Shown: piece by piece, positions 1 through 6,198 of the stretch | Layout of the letters: every line of letters starts with the position of its first letter | Numbering within the stretch: position 1 is the first letter of the stretch | From: JBBIGV01 sp037447335 | GTDB lineage: Bacteria; Bacteroidota; Ignavibacteria; Ignavibacteriales; Ignavibacteriaceae | DNA: 32,597 nucleotides | Assembly (NCBI GenBank): GCA_037447335.1 | Contig: JBBIGV010000035.1 | Coordinates: 1 to 32,597 of the forward strand | Direction of reading: 5' to 3' | Notes under the pieces: model-generated | Told to the model about the DNA's origin: nothing | The model's database searches: none | Seen by the model: the letters and a program-made list of their open reading frames with translations, nothing else | Made by a program: the position numbers and the translations under genes

Positions 1-24
1 ATTCTTTTTATCTTATGCTTGTTT

Positions 25-1001
25 TTATTTCTTTATTGCATAATTTGGGTTAAAAAGTCTTTCCTGTTGTGTGTTGCCGAATTGGTTTGATTTTTCAATT
101 CGGCTTAGTTTATCTAAGCTGTCAAGCTGAATGATAACATCTTCAAGGATTGTTCCTGTATGTCGTTCACCTGCTTTGTTTCGTTCAATCAGTTTTTTGC
201 TTCCTTCTTTGGTTTCAGTCAAGCCGATAATGTGCAGCAACTCGCTGTAAAATCTTTTGTCAAGGCTGTTGCTGTCGTTAGTGAAAGGAAGTTTTAAAAG
301 ATGTTCTGGCGAAAGAAGTTTGAATAAAGCAATCACGAATTATCGTCTGCTTTGTCGGTATTGCGTAGCGGTTTTTGAAAGTCCTGAATGTTGAAGTAAG
401 TAAATTCAATTTCAGAAGTAATGCTGTCAATAAACGGCTCGGCAACTTGTTTATAGAAAAAGTCCGTTTTGGTGTCTGCCAAACGTCCTGCTTCAAAGTC
501 ATTGAATTGCTTTACAAGATTTTTGTTTTGAGCAAAAAGTTTTTCAAATAAATGCTCGTCAAAAATGAACCATTCGTTTATGTTGGTCGCCACCAAATGT
601 TTTACTTCAAGATTTTTGTGAGTAATTCTCTCTCGTAAGTAATACAAAACCAATTCCTGAAACGCTTTTGTATTCAGTTTTTTGGTGGTAATCATTTCAG
701 CTTTGTTGGTCGGCTTTTTCGCTTCGAGAATTACACCAACTGTCGAGTTTGCATTTTGTCCGTTATGAATAACAAGGTCGTTGCGTCCTTTGGTATTTAT
801 AAAATGGTTTGGGTCGTAATAGGTTTTCTTTAAAAAGTCGGAAACTAAGTTTTTATGAAACTCTTCGCTTTCGGTGTCATTTGTCCTGTCGAGTAAAGTA
901 ATGAGATTGGTCTTGAAACCTTCAATTTCAGTCCTGTTCGGTTTTACTTTTAAAAAGGCTTTGTTTAGTGCCTTTCGTGGTTTCAATTCTTTTAAAATCA
1001 T
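25..1001 (-). pseudogene. Type IIG (Eco57I-like) restriction-modification enzyme, N-terminal fragment, frameshifted and truncated
   Basis: This is the beginning of a bifunctional restriction endonuclease/DNA methyltransferase that cuts and methylates DNA with one polypeptide. The first part (333-1001, 222 residues, ATG start) opens with 'KELKPRKALNKAF' and carries a PD-(D/E)XK nuclease signature: Asp75 in 'GRNDLVI', then Glu93 and Lys95 in 'VILEAKKP'. It stops at a TGA at 333-335. The following frame (25-336) continues the same protein ('IALFKLLSPEHLL') and begins one base back, so the stop looks like the result of a single missing base. The second part ends with a stop at 25-27 after 'QQERLFNPNYAIKK'. 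Intact relatives of this family, as I remember them, continue past 'QQERLFN' into the methyltransferase region and run to about 1000 residues. No methyltransferase motif is present here. The family call is from memory of the protein pattern. The two lesions are seen in the sequence, though a sequencing error could mimic the first. Confidence 0.72.
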
Positions 1002-1040
1002 CTACAAATTATATTTTCTATTTCAGTCGGTTAAGATAAG

Positions 1041-1224
1041 TTTTTCGGTCGGAACGGTGTCAGAGCGTTGGCAAAAAAATGGCTCTTTTGGTTTTTTGAG
1101 CGTTGGCTCGTGTGTCGGGAAAAACCAAATGTGCCATTTTGCGGGTGGGCTTTTTTGTCGTCTGTCTGTTCGTTAATTTTTGCACTGTCGTCTGTTCTTT
1201 AGGGTTGCGGCTAACGGGGTATTG
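1041..1224. repeat. Hairpin- and repeat-rich flank of the RM remnant
   Basis: There is no gene here. Two 21-base arms (1076-1096 and 1120-1140) are inverted copies matching at 19 of 21 positions, with a 23-base loop, so the strand can fold into one long hairpin. The 10-mer GAGCGTTGGC occurs at 1063-1072 and again inside the loop at 1098-1107. A second 10-mer, TGTCGTCTGT, occurs at 1156-1165 and 1186-1195. The stretch ends in TTGCGGCTAACGGGGTATTG (1205-1224), after which the sequence becomes AT-rich like the rest of the window. Such a long imperfect hairpin followed by a CTAACG motif suggests a recombination boundary, such as an attC-like cassette site or a miniature element. I cannot match it to a named element. 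Confidence 0.5.
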
Positions 1225-1296
1225 AAAATATAAGTATATAAGGAAATATTTAGCTTAAGATACTGGTCTTATTTCCCCTTGGCCAATGGATCATAT

Positions 1297-2700
1297 TTAA
1301 TTTTCCCGGATAATAACAACCCTACGGTTTTTCATTCGTCCAAATTCCGTGTTATTATTTGCAACAGGGAATTTATCTCCCATTCCGAAAACCCGAAAAC
1401 GTTCCGGCGGTAATCCATTTGCAATGAAATATTGATATACAGCTTCTGCCCTTCTTTCCGAAAGAGTTCGGATTGTTTTTTCAGAACCGCCACTATCCAT
1501 ATGACCCTCAATCCTCCATTTTACAATGGGATACATTTTCAGCAAGGCAACTATACGATTTAATTCGGGATAAGCATCTGGCTTAATTTCAAAATTGTCT
1601 GCAAAAAAAGTTCTGTCACCATCAAGAACAATTTCTTTTAAAGATGATGATGGGTCTTCAACTTGTGGAATTTCAGGACAACCATCCCGGTTTACAGGTG
1701 TTCCAGCTGGTGTATCCGGGCATTTATCCAGGTAATCCGGGACGCCATCTCCATCCGATTCGATGGGGCATCCATGCTCATCAACAGGAACTCTTCTTGG
1801 AGTATTACGACATTTATCAAGGTAGTCAGGTACGCCATCTCCATCAGAATCAAGTGGACAGCCGTAAATATCAACCCGAACCCCTGGAGGTGTATCAGGG
1901 CATCGGTCCAGATAATCTGGAACACCATCTCCATCTGAATCAAGCGGACATCCAAATTCGTCAACTTCTACACCTTTTGGAGTATCGGGACATCGGTCCA
2001 AATGGTCAGGGACACCGTCTCCATCGCTATCCGGTTTTCCCAGAATGGCTAAAGAGATGCCAAGATTAATGGTAATAAATCCGTCATTATTAATACTTGC
2101 TGCTATATCGTCTAAGTAATCTGTTGATGAATGATTATAAGTAAATCCAAGATTAAAGCTGAGTTTATCCTCAACAAGCAATCTGAAACCTAGTTCAGCA
2201 TCAAAAGTAATTACTGACCTTTGATAGATTTTCCTTCTATTATTGAACAACCTGACACCATTTTCATCTTTTGGGCTAAACCACAGATGAGTTAATCCTA
2301 CTGATAAGAACGGAAGGATTTTACCCCTGAATGCATAAGAATAGGTGATCGCCCCGCCTAATAAATACATATCAGTTCTGAACGTAACCGGAATATCAAT
2401 ATTTCCGTCTTTTGTACTTACAGAAGATCTTTGGTCTGTGCCGTAAATATTTCTGCCGCCACCATGCAGCCTTAATCCAAAAATATTTTTATTATCTGTT
2501 GGTAAAAAATATTCAACAATACCTACTGCACCTGCACCTAATTTCTTTTCCTGATAATCAGTTATTCCGATTGTCAATCCACCGGCAAGTGAAAAAACAA
2601 TTCTATCAGAATAGATGTGGCTCTCTCTCAGATTTTGAGCGGTTGCAGAGAAGAAGTGTGTAACGAGAATAAAAATCAGGCCTGTTAGAAAGAAATTCAT
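1297..2700 (-). CDS. OmpA-family outer membrane protein with thrombospondin type 3 repeats
   Basis: An outer membrane protein that likely ties the outer membrane to peptidoglycan. A signal peptide covers residues 1-22 ('FFSATAQ' cleavage region). Residues 25-220 form a beta-rich barrel-like domain. Residues 224-343 hold four calcium-binding thrombospondin type 3 repeats, each 30 residues long ('DSDGDGVPDYLDRCPDTP' unit). Residues 355-467 are an OmpA C-terminal domain with 'EGHMDSGGSE' (Asp402) and 'LSERRAEAVYQYF', the peptidoglycan-contact motif. The usual 'GHTD' is 'GHMD' here, a mild variation. The ATG start gives a clean signal peptide. The gene is alone on the minus strand between the RM remnant and the tRNA, with no clear terminator after it. 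The architecture is certain. Whether the barrel is a true pore is unknown. Confidence 0.9.
   Translation of the reverse strand: MNFFLTGLIFILVTHFFSATAQNLRESHIYSDRIVFSLAGGLTIGITDYQEKKLGAGAVGIVEYFLPTDNKNIFGLRLHGGGRNIYGTDQRSSVSTKDGNIDIPVTFRTDMYLLGGAITYSYAFRGKILPFLSVGLTHLWFSPKDENGVRLFNNRRKIYQRSVITFDAELGFRLLVEDKLSFNLGFTYNHSSTDYLDDIAASINNDGFITINLGISLAILGKPDSDGDGVPDHLDRCPDTPKGVEVDEFGCPLDSDGDGVPDYLDRCPDTPPGVRVDIYGCPLDSDGDGVPDYLDKCRNTPRRVPVDEHGCPIESDGDGVPDYLDKCPDTPAGTPVNRDGCPEIPQVEDPSSSLKEIVLDGDRTFFADNFEIKPDAYPELNRIVALLKMYPIVKWRIEGHMDSGGSEKTIRTLSERRAEAVYQYFIANGLPPERFRVFGMGDKFPVANNNTEFGRMKNRRVVIIREN
1672..2031 (-). repeat. Four 90-bp in-frame tandem repeats (TSP3 units)
   Basis: The DNA encoding residues 224-343 of the OmpA protein is four units of 90 bp, each giving a 30-residue calcium-binding repeat. 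Units keep the 'SDGDGVPD' core and two cysteines per unit but differ in many third positions, so they are not recent copies. Confidence 0.85.
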
Positions 2701-3042
2701 TTTTTTCTGAAAGTGTTAAATCGCTGAACAAAATTGGTTGAATCTGCTATCAAAATTAAAAATATTTAAATATTATATATCGAATAATAACAAAAATTGT
2801 GCAAAACAAAACGAATAAAATTAACTCAAATATTACCTGCGGGTAGTTATATGAATTAACTTTTTTATTTCTAAAAACATATATTGTTAAATATTTTTAT
2901 TTTAACAATATCATTATAACCATCATTTCATATACCCAAACCCGTTTTTGGAGGTGACTCCAGATAATCATTCAAACTGAATGCGAACTCCGGAATTTTT
3001 AATTATTGAAACAAATATATATTACGGTATAAAAGCACACAG
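2701..3042. other. AT-rich intergenic stretch
   Basis: There is no coding potential that I trust in this stretch. It contains the palindrome listed at 2881-2911 and two small hairpins, TGGAG/CTCCA (2949-2953 with 2958-2962) and ATTCA/TGAAT (2970-2974 with 2978-2982). The promoter of the minus-strand OmpA gene must lie near 2710-2800, but I cannot pick a convincing core element. Confidence 0.5.
2881..2911. repeat. Perfect 11-bp AT-rich inverted repeat
   Basis: ATATTGTTAAA (2881-2891) and TTTAACAATAT (2901-2911) are exact inverted copies around a 9-base loop. It lies about 170 bp upstream of the minus-strand OmpA start. It has no GC-rich stem or following T-run, so an operator-type site is more likely than a terminator. 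Confidence 0.5.
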
Positions 3043-3117
3043 TCGGGGTGGGGAGATTCGAACTCCCGACCTCTTCGTCCCGAACGAAGCGCGCTAACCG
3101 GGCTGCGCTACACCCCG
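3043..3117 (-). tRNA. tRNA-Pro (anticodon CGG)
   Basis: Read on the minus strand, the acceptor arm CGGGGTG pairs fully with CACCCCG, followed by discriminator A at 3043. The anticodon stem is CTTCG/CGAAG around a loop reading TTCGGGA, giving anticodon CGG for proline codon CCG. The T arm has the expected GTTCGAATC loop core and the D arm has GGTTAG. The next three bases on the strand are CTG, so the CCA end is not encoded. It is flanked on both sides by AT-rich non-coding DNA, with no neighbouring tRNAs. Confidence 0.95.
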
Positions 3118-3316
3118 AAAAAAAATGATTTTCTGGTGCTAAATTAGTTTCTTAACATAAGAATTCCAAAAAAACTTAGAATTTGTTGGATTTTCTAACA
3201 TCATTTTATTGCATTTAGATTTTTTATGTAATATCTTTTGTCAGTTATAATTTGCAGTGTTTTGATAACAACTAAAATTAGAAAATCTGTTAAAATATAA
3301 ATTAAACATAAACTTA

Positions 3317-3331
3317 AGAGAGGGTATCTCT
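3317..3331 (+). promoter_or_regulatory. Ribosome binding site inside a small hairpin directly before the OmpA start
   Basis: AGAGA (3317-3321) and TCTCT (3327-3331) are inverted copies around GGGTA, ending at the base just before the ATG at 3332. The SD-like GAGAGGG forms one arm and part of the loop, so folding would hide it. The stem is only five pairs and may be fortuitous. Confidence 0.4.
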
Positions 3332-4468
3332 ATGAAAAACAACATTACTGTTCTTTTGTGTGTTCTTTTGTTTTTGGGATCAGTTTCTGTTCTTGCTCAA
3401 AGTTCTAAATATGGCACTTTGGCTCAGGACAGCTGGTCACTTGGTTTTGGCGGCACATTCCCTAGGTTTGTTAGCGCTGAAGTTGAAGCTACAAATACCA
3501 ATTACGGTGGATTTCTTTCCATACAAAGAAATTTTTCCGAGCATGTTGGGCTTAGACTTAGAGGCAGCTATAATCACATGGAAGGCGAATATATAACTAA
3601 TAATACAGTTCAAACGCTCCAACACAATGCTGTTGCCGGTGATTTGGATATTATCTATTACCTCGCGCCATGTGAACCTGTTTCTCCATTTCTTGTAATT
3701 GGAGCAGGTGTATATACATTTGAAAATACAAATGGTTTAGACCCGACTTTAATTAATAAGCGCTTCAATACCTACCAGTTTAATATCGGGTTTGGTGCTG
3801 AATGGCGTCTGAGTCAGTGGTGGTCACTCAAAACCGAGCTTGGCTATCACACCGTTTCCGGAAGTAAGATTGATGCAATCTATGACAGAGGAAACGGTCT
3901 TATCGGTGGCTCAAATGATACATACATGAATATGGATTTAGGATTCATTTACTACTTCTCGAAAGGTGAGAAATCAAATATTTGTGACTTGTACGATGGA
4001 TTACAGGCACGTGTTGATTATGACAAAATCGAGGAAATTGTTAAGAGATATGCTGTAGATCCTACAGAAGTTGATTACAACAGAATCGAAGATATGATTA
4101 AAAAGCACAAAGCTGTTAGCGAATTACCTGACAAATGGGTGCTCATAGGTGTTAACTTTGATTTCAACAAATCTACATTAAGACCCGAATCATTCCCGAT
4201 TCTCACAAATGCAGCACAAATTCTCTTAAAGAATCCTGAAGTTAAAGTTGAAATTCAGGGTCATACAGATAATATCGGCTCAGAAGCTTATAACAAGAAA
4301 CTTTCTCTCGAAAGAGCTGAAACTGTTAAGAGATTCCTTGTTGCCAAAGGCGTCTCGGCTGATCGTTTAACTACCGCTGGTTTTGGCTTTAGCCAGCCTG
4401 TAGCTGATAATAAAACTGCACAAGGCAGAGAACTTAACAGACGTATTGAGTTCAAAGTAATTAAGTAA
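3332..4468 (+). CDS. OmpA-family outer membrane porin/peptidoglycan anchor
   Basis: A 378-residue outer membrane protein. The signal peptide is residues 1-23 ('LLFLGSVSVLAQ'). Residues 30-215 alternate aromatic and polar residues as expected of an OmpA-type eight-strand barrel. A charged linker follows with two similar 'VDYDKIEEIVKRY' / 'VDYNRIEDMIKKH' segments. The OmpA C-terminal domain starts near residue 270 ('GVNFDFNKSTLRPE') and shows 'IQGHTDNIGSEAYNKKLS' and 'LSLERAETVKRFL', with the conserved Asp and Arg contacts for diaminopimelate in peptidoglycan. It is a single-gene unit: a long upstream non-coding region and a strong terminator 21 bases after the stop. The second OmpA protein at 1297-2700 has a different linker (TSP3 repeats). 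The gene is likely highly expressed, but this is only an inference from its structure. Confidence 0.92.
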   Translation: MKNNITVLLCVLLFLGSVSVLAQSSKYGTLAQDSWSLGFGGTFPRFVSAEVEATNTNYGGFLSIQRNFSEHVGLRLRGSYNHMEGEYITNNTVQTLQHNAVAGDLDIIYYLAPCEPVSPFLVIGAGVYTFENTNGLDPTLINKRFNTYQFNIGFGAEWRLSQWWSLKTELGYHTVSGSKIDAIYDRGNGLIGGSNDTYMNMDLGFIYYFSKGEKSNICDLYDGLQARVDYDKIEEIVKRYAVDPTEVDYNRIEDMIKKHKAVSELPDKWVLIGVNFDFNKSTLRPESFPILTNAAQILLKNPEVKVEIQGHTDNIGSEAYNKKLSLERAETVKRFLVAKGVSADRLTTAGFGFSQPVADNKTAQGRELNRRIEFKVIK

Positions 4469-4489
4469 TTATCTTTCTTCTGAAAGTTC

Positions 4490-4523
4490 AAGGGAGTTTG
4501 CTGAAATGCAGACTCCCTTTTTT
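4490..4523 (+). terminator. Rho-independent terminator of the OmpA-family gene
   Basis: AAGGGAGT (4490-4497) pairs with ACTCCCTT (4512-4519), with a further inner TGC/GCA pairing, followed by a run of six Ts (4518-4523). It lies 21 bases after the stop codon. Confidence 0.92.
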
Positions 4524-4570
4524 ATTAAAAATAGCTTTAAAGTTTTCTTTACTTTGATTTTCATTTGTTA

Positions 4571-4578
4571 TAAGTTTC
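4571..4578 (+). promoter_or_regulatory. Possible -7 element of the pyr operon promoter
   Basis: TAAGTTTC fits the Bacteroidetes-type TAnnTTTG element at all but the last base. It would start transcription near 4585, just ahead of the PyrR-binding structure, as an attenuator needs. No convincing upstream element is at the ideal distance, so this is a weak call. Confidence 0.25.
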
Positions 4579-4593
4579 AACAGTAAATATTAA

Positions 4594-4625
4594 ACCTTTA
4601 ATATCATCCGGAGAGGTGACAAGGT
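4594..4625 (+). promoter_or_regulatory. PyrR-binding loop (anti-antiterminator) of the pyr attenuator
   Basis: The element has the layout known from Bacillus pyr leaders. A lower stem ACCTT (4594-4598) with AAGGT (4621-4625) is followed by an asymmetric internal bulge. Then comes a short upper stem TCA (4604-4606) with TGA (4617-4619), capped by the loop TCCGGAGAGG (4607-4616). The Bacillus loop, as I recall it, is UCCAGAGAGG, so the loop differs at one base. PyrR bound to UMP would hold this hairpin and so prevent the antiterminator, in which TCC (4607-4609) and AGAGGT (4612-4617) pair with ACCTCT (4658-4663) and GGA (4666-4668). Regulation is inferred from the structure and from the pyrR gene that follows at once. 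Confidence 0.88.
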
Positions 4626-4629
4626 AATT

Positions 4630-4665
4630 ATGAAAAAAATCAAAAAAAATTATAGGAACCTCTGA
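4630..4665 (+). CDS. Possible 11-codon leader peptide in the pyr attenuator
   Basis: ATG at 4630 opens an 11-codon frame, MKKIKKNYRNL, ending in TGA (4663-4665) inside the left arm of the attenuator terminator. AGGTGACAAGG lies just ahead and could serve as ribosome binding site, but the same bases belong to the PyrR-binding element. A ribosome finishing here would cover the terminator arm. The frame may be fortuitous in such A-rich DNA. Confidence 0.3.
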   Translation: MKKIKKNYRNL

Positions 4666-4690
4666 GGATTTATTCCGAAGAGGCTTTTTT
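4659..4690 (+). terminator. Attenuator terminator of the pyr operon
   Basis: CCTCT (4659-4663) pairs with AGAGG (4679-4683). Inside are two opposed GA steps (4664-4665 against 4677-4678) and GGA/TCC pairing (4666-4668 with 4674-4676) around loop TTTAT. Six Ts follow (4685-4690). It sits four bases before the pyrR ATG. Its left arm is also the right arm of the antiterminator, so the two folds exclude each other. AGAGG is the best SD for pyrR, so the closed terminator would also hide it. Confidence 0.88.
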
Positions 4691-4694
4691 GTAT

Positions 4695-5243
4695 ATGAAC
4701 ATTAAAGCAAAAATTATTGACAAAGAAGGACTGCAAAGAATTCTTACCAGAATTGCGCATGAAATTCTTGAGCACAACCGTGGTTCGAAAAACCTTGTAC
4801 TCATAGGAATGAGAACAAGAGGTGAATTTGTGGCTAAAAGAATTTTTGAAAAAATAAAAGAGATTGAAAATGTTGAACTTCCGTTCGGCGTTCTTGATGT
4901 AACCCTTTACAGGGATGATTTTCGTACCAGACTTAAGCAGCCTGAAGTTTCAGTTTCGAATATCACTTTTGATATCACCGAAAAGGACGTCATTCTTATG
5001 GATGATGTTCTTTATACAGGAAGAACAGTCCGTTCAGCATTAAATGCCCTTATGGATTTTGGAAGACCCGCTACTATTCAACTTTTTGTTCTGGTTGATC
5101 GCGGTCATAGAGAATTACCAATCAGGGCTGATTATGTCGGGAAAAACACTCCGACATCTTTCAATGAAGAAATAAAAGTTAAAATGGAAGAGATTGATGG
5201 TGAAGACGCAATCTACCTTGTTGAAGCAAATAATAAAAAATAG
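4695..5243 (+). CDS. pyrR: PyrR: pyr operon attenuator protein / uracil phosphoribosyltransferase
   Basis: PyrR senses UMP/UTP and binds pyr leader RNA to favour termination. It also has weak uracil phosphoribosyltransferase activity. The 182-residue protein keeps the family pattern throughout: 'LTRIAHEILEHN', 'LVLIGMRTRGEFVAKRI', 'DVTLYRDDF', the PRPP-binding loop 'VILMDDVLYTGRTVRSAL', and 'LVDRGHRELPIRADYVGKN'. I chose the ATG at 4695, which gives the 'MNIKAKIIDKE' start seen in relatives. A TTG six bases upstream lies in the terminator T-run and is unlikely. The attenuator directly ahead and pyrB 17 bases behind make this an autoregulated pyrR-pyrB-pyrC operon. PyrR with its RNA target present argues for a regulator and not only a salvage enzyme. 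Confidence 0.95.
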   Translation: MNIKAKIIDKEGLQRILTRIAHEILEHNRGSKNLVLIGMRTRGEFVAKRIFEKIKEIENVELPFGVLDVTLYRDDFRTRLKQPEVSVSNITFDITEKDVILMDDVLYTGRTVRSALNALMDFGRPATIQLFVLVDRGHRELPIRADYVGKNTPTSFNEEIKVKMEEIDGEDAIYLVEANNKK

Positions 5244-5260
5244 GAAATAACAGTATAACT

Positions 5261-6181
5261 ATGCCCTTATCCAACCGACATCTTATTGGTATGCAAAACG
5301 TACCAAAAGAGGATATTCTACTAATACTAGATACCGCAAAAACCTTTCGTGAAGTTCTCGAACGACCCATAAAGAAAGTCCCCACATTACAGGGAAAAAC
5401 AGTTGTTAATTTGTTTTATGAAAATTCAACACGTACTAGAATATCCTTCGAACTTGCCGAAAAAAGACTTTCGGCTGATGCAATAAATTTTTCCAGCTCA
5501 ACCAGCAGCGTTAATAAAGGTGAAACTCTTAAAGACACAGTAAGAAATATTGAAGCTATGAAGGTTGATATGGTTGTAGTAAGGCATGCTGCTGCTGGTG
5601 TTCCTCAATTTTTAACAAGAGTGTGTGATTCTAATATAATCAATGCTGGTGATGGTATTCATGAGCATCCTACACAAGCATTACTTGATATGTATTCTAT
5701 TCGTGAAAAATTTGGTAAGCTTGACGGACTTAAAATCTGTATAGTTGGTGATGTTGCTCATAGCAGGGTTGCTTTATCAAATATTTTCGGACTGAAAACT
5801 ATGGGTGCCCGCGTTTCTGTTTGCGGACCATCAACCATGATTCCTAAATATATTGAAGATCTTGGAGTTGATGTAATTTACAATATCGATGAAGCCATTC
5901 AGGAAAATGATGTTTTGAATGTTTTAAGAATTCAGCTTGAAAGAAAAGCGAGAGAATATTTTCCCTCAATTCGTGAATATTCAAATTACTTTGGTATTAC
6001 AGCCGAAAGACTTGAAAAGAATAAAAAAGATATTTTGATTTTGCATCCCGGTCCAATCAATAGAGGCGTAGAAATATCCTCTGAAGTGGCTGACGGAATG
6101 AACCAGGTAATATTAAGGCAGGTTACTAACGGTGTCGCTGTTAGAATGGCAGTGCTTTATTTACTTGGAACTATGAATTAA
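5261..6181 (+). CDS. pyrB: Aspartate carbamoyltransferase catalytic subunit
   Basis: Joins carbamoyl phosphate and aspartate to form N-carbamoyl-aspartate, the first committed step of pyrimidine synthesis. The 306 residues show the carbamoyl-phosphate loop 'FYENSTRTRISFELA', 'GDGIHEHPTQALLDM', the aspartate-binding domain with 'VGDVAHSRVALSN', and 'ILHPGPINRGVEI'. Length matches the catalytic chain of other bacteria. It lies 17 bases after pyrR and 17 before pyrC, so it is co-transcribed under the attenuator. No regulatory subunit gene (pyrI) is nearby, consistent with control at the RNA level by PyrR. Confidence 0.97.
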   Translation: MPLSNRHLIGMQNVPKEDILLILDTAKTFREVLERPIKKVPTLQGKTVVNLFYENSTRTRISFELAEKRLSADAINFSSSTSSVNKGETLKDTVRNIEAMKVDMVVVRHAAAGVPQFLTRVCDSNIINAGDGIHEHPTQALLDMYSIREKFGKLDGLKICIVGDVAHSRVALSNIFGLKTMGARVSVCGPSTMIPKYIEDLGVDVIYNIDEAIQENDVLNVLRIQLERKAREYFPSIREYSNYFGITAERLEKNKKDILILHPGPINRGVEISSEVADGMNQVILRQVTNGVAVRMAVLYLLGTMN

Positions 6182-6198
6182 TAACAGGAATACTTGTA

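Noticed and set aside
874..1176. 100-residue plus-strand frame across the RM remnant and hairpin region
   Set aside because: It is antisense to the clear RM coding frame and runs through the hairpin. Its composition is unlike that of a protein and it has no recognisable motif.
1644..2069. 141-residue plus-strand frame opposite the TSP3 repeats
   Set aside because: It is a mirror of the 90-bp repeats, rich in His and Gln, and is explained by the repeated minus-strand codons.
2949..2982. Two small hairpins as terminator of the tRNA-Pro transcript
   Set aside because: Stems of five pairs with no T-run on the minus strand, about 60-90 bases past the tRNA end.
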